Assembly: GCA_017745235.1 (NCBI GenBank)
Contig: JAGHZU010000002.1
Span: 124,001 to 188,000, forward strand
Reading direction: 5' to 3'
Origin: Caulobacter sp.
GTDB taxonomy: Bacteria > Pseudomonadota > Alphaproteobacteria > Caulobacterales > Caulobacteraceae
Length of the DNA: 64,000 bases
Position 1 is the stretch's first letter; each line of letters begins with the position of its first letter. This document shows positions 20,007-28,842 of this stretch, piece after piece. Below the pieces are notes generated by a model. That model worked only from the letters and a program-made list of their open reading frames with translations, ran no database searches and had not been told where the DNA came from. The position numbers were made by a program, and so were the translations under genes.

Positions 20007-20039
20007 AATATGCCACGACATTAGATGTCACGGCATATT
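20007..20039. promoter_or_regulatory. Palindromic operator candidate for the OhrR-like regulator
   Basis: AATATGCCACGACA (20007-20020) and TGTCACGGCATATT (20026-20039) form an inverted repeat with 12 of 14 positions paired around TTAGA. It sits between the divergent membrane-protein gene and the MarR-type gene. A second, shorter copy, TGTCACGACA at 20082-20091, is itself a near-palindrome and follows at about four to seven helical turns. MarR/OhrR proteins bind such AT-bordered palindromes, so this is a likely autoregulatory site. Confidence 0.6.
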
Positions 20040-20132
20040 TATCTCGTACCGGACGACGCCGGTCGCTGTCGAGTCATTATTTGTCACGACAGGTATTTTG
20101 CCGTTAAACAGGCGCGATCCAGGAGACCCTCC

Positions 20133-20591
20133 GTGCCAGACCCCGGCCGCGCCATCACTCTCGACGACCAGCTGTGCTTCTCGCTGTACGGGGCCAGCCT
20201 GGCGATCAACCGCGCCTACAAGCCGTTGCTCGACGCGCTGGAGATCACCTATCCGCAGTATCTGGTGCTGAGCGCGCTGTGGGAAGCGGACGGCCAGAGC
20301 GTGGGCGCGATCGCCGAGCGTCTGGGCCTGGACTCCAGCAACGTCACCCCGCTGGTCAAGCGGATGGAGGCCGCCGGCCTTCTCTCCCGCGAGCGCAATC
20401 CGGAGGACGAACGCCAGGTGGTCGTCAGCCTGACGGATCACGGCCGGGACATGCAGGCTCAAAGCGCGTGCCTGGGTCAGACGCTGTTCACCTCGGCCGG
20501 GATGAGCGTCGAGCGGCTGATCCAGCTGAACAAGGAGGTCCAGGCCTTCCGCGACGCGGTTTCGCGCTTCGTGGCCGAGCGGCCCAGCTAG
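20133..20591 (+). CDS. MarR-family regulator, OhrR-like
   Basis: A 152-residue winged-helix protein of the MarR family, closest by eye to OhrR: DDQLCFSLYGASLAINRAY keeps the single N-terminal peroxide-sensing cysteine (Cys15) and TYPQYLVLSALWE follows. The DNA-binding part has AERLGLDSSNVTPLVKRM and the wing ERNPEDERQ. The GTG at 20133 is chosen because AGGAGA at 20121-20126 is 6 nt upstream; a longer frame from 20025 would run through the operator. No ohr-type peroxidase is next to it; the divergent membrane protein is the neighbour. An organic-peroxide signal is inferred. Confidence 0.82.
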   Translation: MPDPGRAITLDDQLCFSLYGASLAINRAYKPLLDALEITYPQYLVLSALWEADGQSVGAIAERLGLDSSNVTPLVKRMEAAGLLSRERNPEDERQVVVSLTDHGRDMQAQSACLGQTLFTSAGMSVERLIQLNKEVQAFRDAVSRFVAERPS

Positions 20592-21403
20592 TTCAGCCGC
20601 AGGCGCACCCGCTCGCGGGCGGCGCGGGCGGCGATCGTGGCGCCGCCGTCCAGCACCTGAGCCTTGGACAAGGCCTGCAACGCCCCGGCCAGGGCGCCCT
20701 GCCCCTCACGGGCGGCGGCGACGTCGAGCCAGGGGTGGTGGTCGGTTGGATTGAGCAGGGCCCTGCGCAAGGCCGACCGTTCGGCCCGGGCCCAGTCGCG
20801 GGCCTGCTGGGCGCGCGCGAAGATATTGTTCTGCAGACGGATCAGCACGGCCCGATCGGAGATCGGGCTCATCAAGACGTCCAGCTTGGCGGCGACGTCC
20901 GGCATCAGGCCCGTTCGCAAGGCCCGGCGCGACAGCTCCGAGGGCAGCACCACCCGCCCTTCGCTGAAGGGGTCGAGGGCCAGCGGCCCCTCGTCGGTCT
21001 CGATGCGCAGCAGGAAGTGTCCGGGGAAGTCGACGCCGTTCAGGTCCAAACCCGCCGCCCGTCCGGCGTGCAGGTAGAAGACGCCCAAGGCCACGGGCAG
21101 GCCCTTGCGGCGCTCGGCGACCGCGATCAGGTCGGCGTTGTCGGGGTGGTCGTAGGTCAGCAGGTCGCCGGACAGGCGCAGGTCGCCGGCCATGGTCTCG
21201 GCCAGGGCCTCTTCCGGCGACTCCTGCTTGAGCCGCTCCCCGAGGCGCTCGACGGAGGCGCGGGCCAGGTCCAGAGCGGGGCCCAGGTCGCGGTCGGGAT
21301 CGTCGTGCACCGCGCAGGCCAGGGCGGCCTCCAGCAGCGGAAAGCCGTCGTCGGGCCGCTGGCCGACGTCGGTCAGCAAGGCTTCGGCCTCTTCGCGCGT
21401 CAT
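20588..21403 (-). CDS. SirB1-family transglutaminase-like protein
   Basis: A 271-residue protein with the SirB1 transglutaminase-like domain in its N-terminal two-thirds (RRKGLPVALGVFYLHAGRA, then DFPGHFLLRI and LDPFSEGR) and a tetratricopeptide-like tail (WLDVAAAREGQGALAGAL). The usual transglutaminase cysteine is not obvious, so enzyme activity is doubtful. Its ATG overlaps the yraN stop by 4 nt, and yraN overlaps rsmI in the same way, giving a tightly coupled three-gene run. Its stop overlaps the convergent OhrR-like gene by 4 nt. Confidence 0.8.
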   Translation of the reverse strand: MTREEAEALLTDVGQRPDDGFPLLEAALACAVHDDPDRDLGPALDLARASVERLGERLKQESPEEALAETMAGDLRLSGDLLTYDHPDNADLIAVAERRKGLPVALGVFYLHAGRAAGLDLNGVDFPGHFLLRIETDEGPLALDPFSEGRVVLPSELSRRALRTGLMPDVAAKLDVLMSPISDRAVLIRLQNNIFARAQQARDWARAERSALRRALLNPTDHHPWLDVAAAREGQGALAGALQALSKAQVLDGGATIAARAARERVRLRLN

Positions 21404-21804
21404 GCCAGGCCTCCCTCGCCCGGCCAGGCGTCGGGCACGTGACGGGGCAGCCGGCCTGGCGCCAGGGCCATCAGATCCAGCCGCACGACCGCATGACGCA
21501 GACCCGCGCGACCGGCGGCGACCAGCGCTCCCGCCCGACGCAGGCGCGCCCTCTGCTCCCAGGTCACCGCTTCCAGCGCAGCCTCCAGCCCCGTCCTGCT
21601 CTTGACTTCAACAACGGCCAGCACGCCGCCCCGTTGCGCCAGCAGGTCGATCTCGCCCACCGGCGTGGCCAGGCGGAAGCCCAGGATGCGATAGCCCTTG
21701 GCCATCAGCCACAGCGCCGCCAGCACCTCGGCCCGCCGGCCCGACCGGCGGGCGGCGGCGCCCCGGGCCTGGCGGAGCGGGCGAAGGGGCGAGGAGGCCG
21801 TCAT
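21400..21804 (-). CDS. yraN: YraN-family (UPF0102) endonuclease-fold protein
   Basis: A 134-residue protein of the UPF0102 group with a restriction-endonuclease-like core: GRRAEVLAALWLMAKGYRIL, VGEIDLLAQRGG and VVEVKSR supply the E, D, E-x-K pattern. The function is not established, though a Holliday-junction-related nuclease role is suspected for the family. It overlaps rsmI and sirB1 by 4 nt each, the usual rsmI-yraN neighbourhood. Confidence 0.88.
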   Translation of the reverse strand: MTASSPLRPLRQARGAAARRSGRRAEVLAALWLMAKGYRILGFRLATPVGEIDLLAQRGGVLAVVEVKSRTGLEAALEAVTWEQRARLRRAGALVAAGRAGLRHAVVRLDLMALAPGRLPRHVPDAWPGEGGLA

Positions 21805-22673
21805 TCGGCCTCCTTCAAGGCCAGGGCCTGGCGATAGAGCGCCTTGCGCGGCAGGCCCAGCGCCTTGGCCACCTCGGACGCCGCCTCGCCCAGCGGCAGA
21901 CGGCTCATGGCCTCGCGCAGGGCCGCCTCGGCGTCGTCGGCGGTGGCGGCCTTCTCCTGGCCGGGTCCCACCAGAATGACGATCTCGCCCTTCGGCGCCT
22001 CGAAACGCGGATCGGCGGCCAGTTCGCCAAGCGGACCACGCACGCAGGTCTCATATAGCTTGGTCAGTTCGCGACAGACGGCGGCGGGGCGATCGGCGCC
22101 GAACACCGCGGCCATGTCGGCCAGGGCGTCGGACACTCGCGAGGCGCCTTCGTAGAAGACCAGGGTGGCCCGGACGTTGGCCAGTTCCTCCAGGAAGGTC
22201 CTGCGCGCGCCGCCCTTGGGCGGCGGGAAGCCGGCGAACAGGAACCGCTCGGTCGGCAGGCCGGCCAGGGTCAGGGCCGCCAGCACGGCCGAAGCGCCCG
22301 GAATGGGGAACACCGGATGGCCGGCCGCGATCGCCGCCTGGGCCAGGCGGGAGCCGGGATCTGAGATCATCGGCGTACCCGCGTCGGAGACCTGGGCGAC
22401 GCGTTCGCCCGCCTCCAGCCGCTCCAGGATGCGCGGGGTGGCGCGATCGGCCACGTGCTCGTCGTAGCGCTCCAGCCGCTTGGAAATGCCATAGGCGGCC
22501 AGCAGCTTGCCGGTCACCCGGGTGTCCTCGGCCAGCAGCAGGTCGCAACCGTTCAGCACGTCCAGGGCCCGCAGGGTGATGTCGCGCAGGTTCCCGATCG
22601 GCGTCGCCACCAGGTACAGGCCGCTCGCCAGCGGGGCGTCGGACAGGGCGGGCGGGGGAAGCTGACGGCTCAA
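21801..22673 (-). CDS. rsmI: 16S rRNA (cytidine-1402-2'-O)-methyltransferase
   Basis: A 290-residue tetrapyrrole-methylase-fold enzyme that methylates the ribose of C1402 in the ribosomal P site. Typical motifs: LYLVATPIGNLRDITLRAL, LLAEDTRVT, VSDAGTPMISDPG, FPIPGASAVLAAL and FYEGASRV. Length is normal. First gene of the rsmI-yraN-sirB1 run with 4-nt overlaps. Confidence 0.96.
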   Translation of the reverse strand: MSRQLPPPALSDAPLASGLYLVATPIGNLRDITLRALDVLNGCDLLLAEDTRVTGKLLAAYGISKRLERYDEHVADRATPRILERLEAGERVAQVSDAGTPMISDPGSRLAQAAIAAGHPVFPIPGASAVLAALTLAGLPTERFLFAGFPPPKGGARRTFLEELANVRATLVFYEGASRVSDALADMAAVFGADRPAAVCRELTKLYETCVRGPLGELAADPRFEAPKGEIVILVGPGQEKAATADDAEAALREAMSRLPLGEAASEVAKALGLPRKALYRQALALKEAE

Positions 22674-22710
22674 GGACTGGGCTTTCGGACGCGAACGTTC
22701 ACTATCGTTA

Positions 22711-23859
22711 TCAGGTCGCGAACATACCTGTCAGCCGGTCCAGCACCAGGCGTCCCGCTCGGGTGGCGCGCAGCCGTTGCGCATCCTCCACGAGCAGGCC
22801 GGTCTCGACCAGGGTTTTCACCCGTGGCGTGTCGGGCGACAGGCCCAGGGCCGCGACCTCCGAGAAGGCGACGCCGTCGTCGATGCGCAAACCCAGCAGC
22901 AGCCGCTCCTCGGCGGCCTCGACCGGAGTCAGGTCCTCGCGCTCGAAGCCCAGGCCCGTCTCGGCGACGGCGCGGACATAGTCGGCGATCTTGCGGCGGG
23001 CCGTGGTGGCGACCTTGCCTCCGGCCAGGCTGAGGCGGCCATGGGCGCCGGGGCCGACGCCGACATAGTCGTGGCCTCGCCAGTAGACGAGGTTGTGGCG
23101 CGAGCGGGCGGCCTCGCCGCGGGCGTGGTTGGAGACCTCATAAGCGTCGAACCCGGCCGCCTCCAAGACCGCCTGGGTGGTCTCGAACAAGGCCGCGGCC
23201 AGGTCCTCGTCGGGCGTCACAAGCTTGCCCCGGCCGACGGCGCGGTCGAAGGCCGTGCCCGGCTCGATCGTCAGTTGGTAGGGCGAGACATGCTCGGGAC
23301 CCAAGACCAGCATCTCCGACAGCTCGGCCGTCCATGCCGCCACGGTCTGGCCGGGCCGGGCGTAGATCAGGTCGGTCGACAGGCGTGGAAAGGCGCGGGC
23401 CGCTTCGGTGATCGCACGGCGGGCCGAAGCGGCGTCGTGATTGCGGCCCAGCAGGGCCAGGGAAGCGTCGTCCAGCGCCTGGACGCCCAGCGAAAGCCGG
23501 GCAACGCCGGCCTGGGCCAGGGCCTGGAAGCGGTCTGCCTCGGCGTCGGTGGGATTGGCCTCCAGGCTGATCTCGAGGTCGTCGGCCGGCGACCACAGGG
23601 CCCTGGCCGTCTCGATCACCCGCGCGACCTGGGCGGGGTCCATCAGCGAGGGCGTGCCGCCGCCAAAGAAGATCGACAGCAGCCTGCGCGGTCCGGTCAG
23701 GGCGCGCTGGGCCTTCAGGTCGGCGACGATCGCATCGGCCAGCGCCGCCTGCTCGTCGTTACGCCCCCGGTCGCGCACGACGTTGAAGTCGCAATAGGGG
23801 CAGATCCGCGAGCAGTACGGCCAATGGACGTAGACGCCGAGCGGGGGAGCGGCGCTCAC
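22711..23859 (-). CDS. hemW: HemW, heme chaperone (radical SAM, CPO-like)
   Basis: A 382-residue radical SAM protein of the HemW type. The cluster cysteines are Cys16, Cys20 and Cys23 (YCSRICPYCDFN), followed by FFGGGTPSLM and SLEANPTD. HemW carries heme to respiratory enzymes and does not do the HemN reaction; the extra fourth cysteine of HemN (CxxxCxxCxC) is absent here, Phe taking its place. It is 37 nt upstream of rsmI and 21 nt downstream of rdgB. Confidence 0.92.
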   Translation of the reverse strand: MSAAPPLGVYVHWPYCSRICPYCDFNVVRDRGRNDEQAALADAIVADLKAQRALTGPRRLLSIFFGGGTPSLMDPAQVARVIETARALWSPADDLEISLEANPTDAEADRFQALAQAGVARLSLGVQALDDASLALLGRNHDAASARRAITEAARAFPRLSTDLIYARPGQTVAAWTAELSEMLVLGPEHVSPYQLTIEPGTAFDRAVGRGKLVTPDEDLAAALFETTQAVLEAAGFDAYEVSNHARGEAARSRHNLVYWRGHDYVGVGPGAHGRLSLAGGKVATTARRKIADYVRAVAETGLGFEREDLTPVEAAEERLLLGLRIDDGVAFSEVAALGLSPDTPRVKTLVETGLLVEDAQRLRATRAGRLVLDRLTGMFAT

Positions 23860-23880
23860 CTCACCGCTCCATGGACACGG

Positions 23881-24486
23881 TTACTCAAACAGCGCCGCCT
23901 TCAGCTTCTCGAAGGCCACAGCGCGGTGGCTCATGGCGTCCTTGGCGGCCTGTTCCATCTCGCCAAAGGTCTGGTCGAAGCCATTGGGGATGAAGATCGG
24001 ATCGTAGCCGAAGCCCTTGTCGCCGCGCGGCGGGAAGGTCAGCGTCCCGTGGACCTCGCCCTGCACCACCACCGCCGGACCGCCATTGGGCCAGGCCACC
24101 GCCAGGGCGCAGGTGAACCAGGCCGAACGGTCTTCCGAACCCGTCTCTTCCAGCCGCTGGGCGACCTTGTCCATGGCCAGGGCGAAATCCTTCTCCGGTC
24201 CCGCCCAGCGGGCCGAGAAGATCCCCGGCGCGCCGTCGAGCGCAGCCACGGATACGCCGGAGTCGTCGGCCAGCGCGATCAGGCCGGTGTGGTCGGCGGC
24301 GTGGCGAGCCTTGAGCAGGGCGTTGCCCACGAAGGTGGTCTCGGTCTCGTCAGGCTCGGGAACGCCCAGCGCGCCGGCGGTCAGCACCTCGAACCGGCCG
24401 TCCAGCAGCGCGTGCAGTTCCTTGGCCTTGCCGGGGTTGTGCGTGGCGGCCACCAGCTTAAGTCCAGCTTCCAGCTTCAACGCCAT
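23881..24486 (-). CDS. rdgB: dITP/XTP pyrophosphatase (house-cleaning NTPase)
   Basis: A 201-residue Ham1/RdgB-family enzyme that removes dITP, dXTP and related bases from the nucleotide pool. Motifs: VAATHNPGKAKELHALL at the N terminus, ADDSGVSVAALDGAPGIFSARW in mid-protein (shown by its start ADDSGV and end SARW), and GDKGFGYDPIF near residue 150. The frame stays open upstream by GC bias; the ATG at 24486 gives the family length. Same strand as hemW. Confidence 0.95.
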   Translation of the reverse strand: MALKLEAGLKLVAATHNPGKAKELHALLDGRFEVLTAGALGVPEPDETETTFVGNALLKARHAADHTGLIALADDSGVSVAALDGAPGIFSARWAGPEKDFALAMDKVAQRLEETGSEDRSAWFTCALAVAWPNGGPAVVVQGEVHGTLTFPPRGDKGFGYDPIFIPNGFDQTFGEMEQAAKDAMSHRAVAFEKLKAALFE

Positions 24487-24516
24487 GACGCGGCTCCTTT
24501 CACAGACGGGACGAAC

Positions 24517-25122
24517 ATGCGGCTTCTCTACTCCTCCATGTCGCCCTTCGCCCGCAAGGTGCGGGTGGCGGCCCATGAACTGGGCCTGACGGATCGACTG
24601 GAGCTGACCGTCGTCAGCCCCTACACCGACGAGAGCCTGAGGGCGACCAATCCCTTGTCGAAGATCCCGGTGCTGATCACCGAGGAGGGCGCGGCGATCT
24701 TCGATTCGCCGGTGATCTGCCAGTATCTGGAGCACCGGGCCGGGGTCACCGCCCTGACGCCCTCGTCGGGTCCGGCGCGCTGGATCGCCCTCACCCGCCA
24801 AGCCATGGCCGACGGCCTGGGCGACGCGGCCCGCACCATCTTCCGCGAACGCCTGCGCGCCAGCGAGACGGGGGAGGCGCCGCGCCAGGACCTGCTGGAC
24901 CGCCAGACCGCCTCTGTGATCGCCGTCCTGGATCAGCTGGAGGCCGACGTCCCGCCCCTCGACCGGTTCCAGATCGGCGAGATCGCCGTCGCCGTGCAGC
25001 TGGCCTATCTCGACTTGAGGGCCGTGACGGAGTGGCGCGAAGGCCGTCCGAAGCTGGCGGACTGGCACGCGAAGACAACCCTGCGCCCGTCCATGGTGGC
25101 AACGGCGCCACAGCTGGCGTGA
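24517..25122 (+). CDS. Glutathione S-transferase family protein
   Basis: A 201-residue GST: thioredoxin-fold N-terminal domain starting LLYSSMSPFARKVRVAAHEL with Ser as the likely catalytic residue, the cis-proline segment KIPVLI and the glutathione-binding FDSPVICQYLEH, then an all-helical C-terminal domain. It is divergent from rdgB; the ATG at 24517 is 30 nt from the rdgB start. The substrate is unknown. Confidence 0.88.
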   Translation: MRLLYSSMSPFARKVRVAAHELGLTDRLELTVVSPYTDESLRATNPLSKIPVLITEEGAAIFDSPVICQYLEHRAGVTALTPSSGPARWIALTRQAMADGLGDAARTIFRERLRASETGEAPRQDLLDRQTASVIAVLDQLEADVPPLDRFQIGEIAVAVQLAYLDLRAVTEWREGRPKLADWHAKTTLRPSMVATAPQLA

Positions 25123-25266
25123 ACCTGCGCCCGGGGCTCCATCATTGCGAAAGTTTAATATCGTTTATCGATAAGCGACATTGGTGTCCGGCAAATCAGT
25201 TCCTATGTTCGCCACCATGGGAGACGCGCCATCCGGGCGCGCCCCCGCCGACCCCGAAGGCCCGCC

Positions 25267-25383
25267 ATGTCCGCCGCCCAACTGTTCCGCATCGCCGAAG
25301 CCGCCGTCGTCCGCATGGCGACCCTGACGCTGATCGCTGGACTTCCGGTCGCGGCCGTGACCTTCGCCATCAAGTCGTTCTGA
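25267..25383 (+). CDS. Possible 38-residue single-helix membrane protein
   Basis: A short frame with ATG at 25267 and TGA at 25381-25383. The product has a polar N terminus and one hydrophobic helix (about residues 17-34) with a short basic end. Upstream lies a purine-rich CCGAAGGC, a weak ribosome site. The codon use is like nearby genes. It could be a real small membrane protein or a chance frame in the 347-nt gap between the GST and DUF2975 genes. Confidence 0.4.
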   Translation: MSAAQLFRIAEAAVVRMATLTLIAGLPVAAVTFAIKSF

Positions 25384-25469
25384 GACCCGTCGGGCGGCCG
25401 ATGCGCCGCCTTTGACCAGCCCCGATCCGCTGGGGCATGGTCTGGGGCTTGGGTTAAGGGGAACAGCGG

Positions 25470-26000
25470 ATGCGCGCCTTGGGGCCAGGCTCGGTTTCGA
25501 GCTTCCTGAAGATCATTCTGGACGTGATCTATATCGGCCTGTGGGTCTCGGTCAGCGTGCTGGCCCTGGTCACGGTGGCCGTGCTGCTGCTCAGCTTCAA
25601 TCCCGACATCATCACCTCCAAGCTGCACGTGGGCGACAACACCAGCGAACTGCTGGAGAAGGCGCCCCTGGCCGCCGGCGCCCTCGCCGCCATGGCCCTG
25701 CTGCTGGGCGGATGGATGGTGATCGTCGAGCGGCTCAAGCGGATTTTCGCCACCCTGACGGCCGGCGACCCGTTCCATCCCGACAATGTCCGCCGCCTGC
25801 GCGTGATCGGCCTCATGCTGGCCGCCATCGAGGTGGGCCACTACATTTTCACCGCCCTGGCCAAGTGGCTGGCGCCCGAAAGCAAACTCGAAGGCTCGTT
25901 CAGCCTCAGCGCCTGGTTCCCGGTGCTGGTGGTGTTCGTGCTGGCCGAAGTGTTCCGCGAGGGCGCCCGCCTTCGCCGCGAAGCCGAACTGACCATCTAG
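25470..26000 (+). CDS. DUF2975 family membrane protein
   Basis: A 176-residue protein with four hydrophobic segments (about residues 12-42, 66-86, 110-130, 145-165) and the family-type stretch LTAGDPFHPDNVRRLR between helices 2 and 3. DUF2975 proteins are nearly always coupled to a small HTH regulator of the YozG type, as here: that gene begins 22 nt downstream. The pair is thought to act as a membrane-linked regulatory unit; the signal is unknown. Confidence 0.85.
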   Translation: MRALGPGSVSSFLKIILDVIYIGLWVSVSVLALVTVAVLLLSFNPDIITSKLHVGDNTSELLEKAPLAAGALAAMALLLGGWMVIVERLKRIFATLTAGDPFHPDNVRRLRVIGLMLAAIEVGHYIFTALAKWLAPESKLEGSFSLSAWFPVLVVFVLAEVFREGARLRREAELTI

Positions 26001-26022
26001 AGTAACGCGGAGAGCCCCGCCC

Positions 26023-26256
26023 ATGCCGATCCGCGTTCAACTGGACCGCATCCTTCTCGAGCGGCGCATGTCGCTGACCGAGCTGTCGGATCGTGTCGGC
26101 GTGACCATCGCCAACCTGTCGATCCTCAAGACCGGCAAGGCCCGCGCCGTGCGGTTCTCGACGCTGGACGCGCTTTGCCGCGAACTTCATTGCCAGCCAG
26201 GCGACCTGATGACCTTCGAGGACGGGCCGCCCGACATCGGACACGACGAGGACTGA
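26023..26256 (+). CDS. Small HTH regulator (Cro/CI, YozG-like)
   Basis: A 77-residue DNA-binding protein that is almost only an HTH domain: LLERRMSLTELSDRVGVTI then NLSILKTGKARAVRFSTL and LCRELHCQPGDLM, the pattern of the YozG/HTH_26 group. It follows the DUF2975 gene by 22 nt and likely regulates the pair. Confidence 0.88.
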   Translation: MPIRVQLDRILLERRMSLTELSDRVGVTIANLSILKTGKARAVRFSTLDALCRELHCQPGDLMTFEDGPPDIGHDED

Positions 26257-26347
26257 CCCTCCTTCCCAGCCGAGGCCAGGCTCAACGTCAAAGCCCCCAT
26301 TCAGCATCATCTCGGACTGATAACCTGCGATTCCCTGTGGGCCCGGA

Positions 26348-27916
26348 TTAGGGAACGAGATCCAGCACGACCACGCTGCGCGACGGCAGGGTGGCGGTAA
26401 ACCCGCCCGACGCCAGGCGCGCGCCGTCAAAGGCCTTGGGCTCGACGACGTGCGGGGTCTGGAAGGTGTTGATCGAGTTGATGGCCGGCGCGGTCAGAAC
26501 CTGGCCGGAGACCTTTCGGGCGGCGAGGCCGGCCACGGCCGCCGACACCGTCACCGGCTGCTTGGGATCCAGGTTGACCAGGGCCACATGCAACACGCCG
26601 GCCTTGTCGCGCGCGGCCGAGGCATGGACGCCGGGCAGCGTCACCTCGCCCTGCCGATAGTCGGGCGCAGTCACCTTGATCGGCTCGGCCGTCGCTCCCT
26701 GGAACGGCCGGTAGAGGGCGTAGACGTGGTAGGTCGGCGTCAGCACCATCTTGTCGCCGTCGGTCAGGACCATGGCCTGCAGCACGTTGACCATCTGGGC
26801 GATGTTGGTCATCCGCACCCGGTCGGCGTGAGCGTGGAAGATGTTGAGGTTGATCGCCGCCACCAGGGCGTCGCGCAGGCTGTTCTGCTGATTGAGGGCC
26901 GGCGCGCCGGGCGCGGTGTCGTACCAGGTTCCCCACTCGTCGACAGCCAGCGCCACCTTCTTGTCGGGGTCGTACTTGTCCATGATGGCCGAGTGGCGCG
27001 TGACCAACTCCTCCATCTTCAGCGTCTGCTTGAAGGTCGCGGCCCATTCGGCCTCGCCGAAGGCGACGGCGTCGCCCTTCTTGGCCCAGTCGCCGGTCGG
27101 CAGCGTGTAGTAGTGCAGCGACAGGGCGTCCATCATCTTGCCCGCCGACTTCATCACCGTTTCGGTCCAGGCGTAGTCGTCGCCGCTGGGTCCCACGGCC
27201 AGCTTGCGCACCGGACGATCGCCGGGCGGGCGCACGAAGGTCGACCACTGGCGATAGAGATCGGCATAGTACTCCGACCGCATTGTGCCGCCGCAACCCC
27301 AGGATTCGTTGCCGATGGCGATCCAGTCCACCGACCAGGGCTTGTCGCGTCCATTGGCGCGGCGTTCCTGCGCCAGGGCCGAACGGCTGGACGAAGTCAT
27401 GTACTCGATCCAATCGACCATCTCCTGGGGCGTGCCGGCCCCCAGGTTGGCGTTGATGTAGGCCTTGGCCCCGATCAGTTCGGCGAAGTCCATGAACTCG
27501 TGGGTGCCGAACTGGTTGGACTCCTCGGTCCCGCCCCAGCTGTTGTTGACCCGCACCTTGCGCGCCGCGCGCGGGCCGATGCCCTCCCGCCAATGGTATT
27601 CCTCGGCGTAGCAGCCGCCCGGCCAGCGCACGAGCGGCACGTGCAGAGCCTTCAGCGCCTCAACCACGTCGCGACGGTAGCCCCGGATGTTTGGGATCTT
27701 GGAGTCTTCACCGACCCAGACGCCGCCGTAAATGCCTCCGCCAAGGTGCTCGGCGAACTGGCCATAAATCTCCGGATCGATGACGGGACCGGGCGCGTCG
27801 GCCCGGATCTCGATCGTCGCGCGCGCCGCCGGTTCGGCCGCGACCGCCGCGCCGCCCGCCATCGCCAGCGCCGCACCCATGCCCGCCAGGGCCTTCCGCC
27901 AAACCGTCACCGCCAC
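26348..27916 (-). CDS. GH51 alpha-L-arabinofuranosidase, exported
   Basis: A 522-residue glycoside hydrolase family 51 enzyme with a signal peptide (cleavage about residue 27, AVAA-EP). The acid/base glutamate is Glu204 (GNESWGCGG) and the nucleophile Glu327 (AVDEWGTW); RWPGGCYAEEYHW near residue 98 is the family hallmark. It removes arabinofuranose side chains from plant hemicellulose or pectin fragments in the periplasm, fitting the plant-polymer lifestyle of caulobacters. It stands alone, with no other sugar genes nearby. Complete catalytic set. Confidence 0.93.
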   Translation of the reverse strand: MAVTVWRKALAGMGAALAMAGGAAVAAEPAARATIEIRADAPGPVIDPEIYGQFAEHLGGGIYGGVWVGEDSKIPNIRGYRRDVVEALKALHVPLVRWPGGCYAEEYHWREGIGPRAARKVRVNNSWGGTEESNQFGTHEFMDFAELIGAKAYINANLGAGTPQEMVDWIEYMTSSSRSALAQERRANGRDKPWSVDWIAIGNESWGCGGTMRSEYYADLYRQWSTFVRPPGDRPVRKLAVGPSGDDYAWTETVMKSAGKMMDALSLHYYTLPTGDWAKKGDAVAFGEAEWAATFKQTLKMEELVTRHSAIMDKYDPDKKVALAVDEWGTWYDTAPGAPALNQQNSLRDALVAAINLNIFHAHADRVRMTNIAQMVNVLQAMVLTDGDKMVLTPTYHVYALYRPFQGATAEPIKVTAPDYRQGEVTLPGVHASAARDKAGVLHVALVNLDPKQPVTVSAAVAGLAARKVSGQVLTAPAINSINTFQTPHVVEPKAFDGARLASGGFTATLPSRSVVVLDLVP

Positions 27917-27967
27917 CTCCCGTCATGCTTTGGCGGAAGGCCTAGCGGCTTATGATAGCGGTATCAA

Positions 27968-27992
27968 GGGACGCCCGCCGAAGCGGGCGCCC
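27968..27992 (-). terminator. Terminator-like hairpin after rph with TTCG loop
   Basis: On the minus strand GGGCGCCCGC (27992-27983), TTCG, GCGGGCGTCCC (27978-27968) forms a 10-bp stem with one G-T pair and a stable TTCG tetraloop, followed by TTGAT. It lies 20 nt after the rph stop. Confidence 0.6.
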
Positions 27993-28011
27993 GAACGAGG
28001 TCAGCCGAGCG

Positions 28012-28728
28012 TCAGGCGCCGACGGCCGCGCGTTGCAGTTCGAACAGCTCGCCGATGCCTTTCTCGGCCAGGGCGTAGAGGCCCTCGAACTCGCCGCGCG
28101 TGAAGCCGCGCTTCTCGCCGGTGGCCTGGATCTCCACGATGTCGCCGGTGTTGGTCAGCACGAAGTTGCTGTCGGCCTCGGCGGTGGAGTCCTCCTCGTA
28201 GTCGAGGTCGAGAACCGGGGTGTCCTTGAAGACGCCGCACGAGACGGCCGCCACCTGGCCCAGGATCGGGTCTGCCTTCAGCACGCCCTCCTCCAGCAGG
28301 TAGTTCACGGCCAGGCGCAGAGCGACCCAGGCGCCGGTGATCGAGGCGGTGCGGGTGCCGCCATCGGCCTGGATGACATCGCAATCGAGGCTGATCTGGC
28401 GCTCCCCCAGAGCCTTCATGTCGACCACCGCCCGCAGGGACCGGCCGATCAGGCGCTGGATCTCCTGGGTGCGGCCGCTCTGCTTGCCGGCGGTCGCCTC
28501 CCGACGCCCGCGGGTGTGGGTGGCGCGAGGCAGCATGCCGTATTCCGCCGTGACCCAGCCCGAGCCCTTGCCGCGCAGCCAGCCCGGCAGGCTTTCCTCG
28601 ACGGTGGCGGTGACCAGCACCTTGGTGTGGCCGAAGCTGACCAGGCACGACCCCTCGGCGTAGCGATTGACGCCCGTCTCGAGGGTGACGACGCGGAGAG
28701 CGTCGGGGGCGCGTTCGGACGGACGCAT
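28012..28728 (-). CDS. rph: Ribonuclease PH
   Basis: A 238-residue phosphorolytic 3'-5' exoribonuclease that trims tRNA 3' ends. Motifs: [45 protein letters not shown] and the C-terminal [17 protein letters not shown] (from about residue 166). Start at the ATG at 28728; upstream codons in frame fall in the rph-hrcA promoter region. Divergent from hrcA. Confidence 0.96.
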   Translation of the reverse strand: MRPSERAPDALRVVTLETGVNRYAEGSCLVSFGHTKVLVTATVEESLPGWLRGKGSGWVTAEYGMLPRATHTRGRREATAGKQSGRTQEIQRLIGRSLRAVVDMKALGERQISLDCDVIQADGGTRTASITGAWVALRLAVNYLLEEGVLKADPILGQVAAVSCGVFKDTPVLDLDYEEDSTAEADSNFVLTNTGDIVEIQATGEKRGFTRGEFEGLYALAEKGIGELFELQRAAVGA

Positions 28729-28842
28729 GGGCGGAAACTCCGGGACTTTGCGTGATTGGGTTGCGCCGCTTATCCTATGTGAGACGGGATCGTCCAACCC
28801 CGTCGAACCCTAGGGAACCCCACCGGGCGCGTTCGAACCTGC

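Noticed and set aside
28729..28842. CIRCE element in front of hrcA
   Set aside because: No TTAGCACTC/GAGTGCTAA inverted repeat is present between rph and hrcA; control by HrcA itself at this promoter is not supported.
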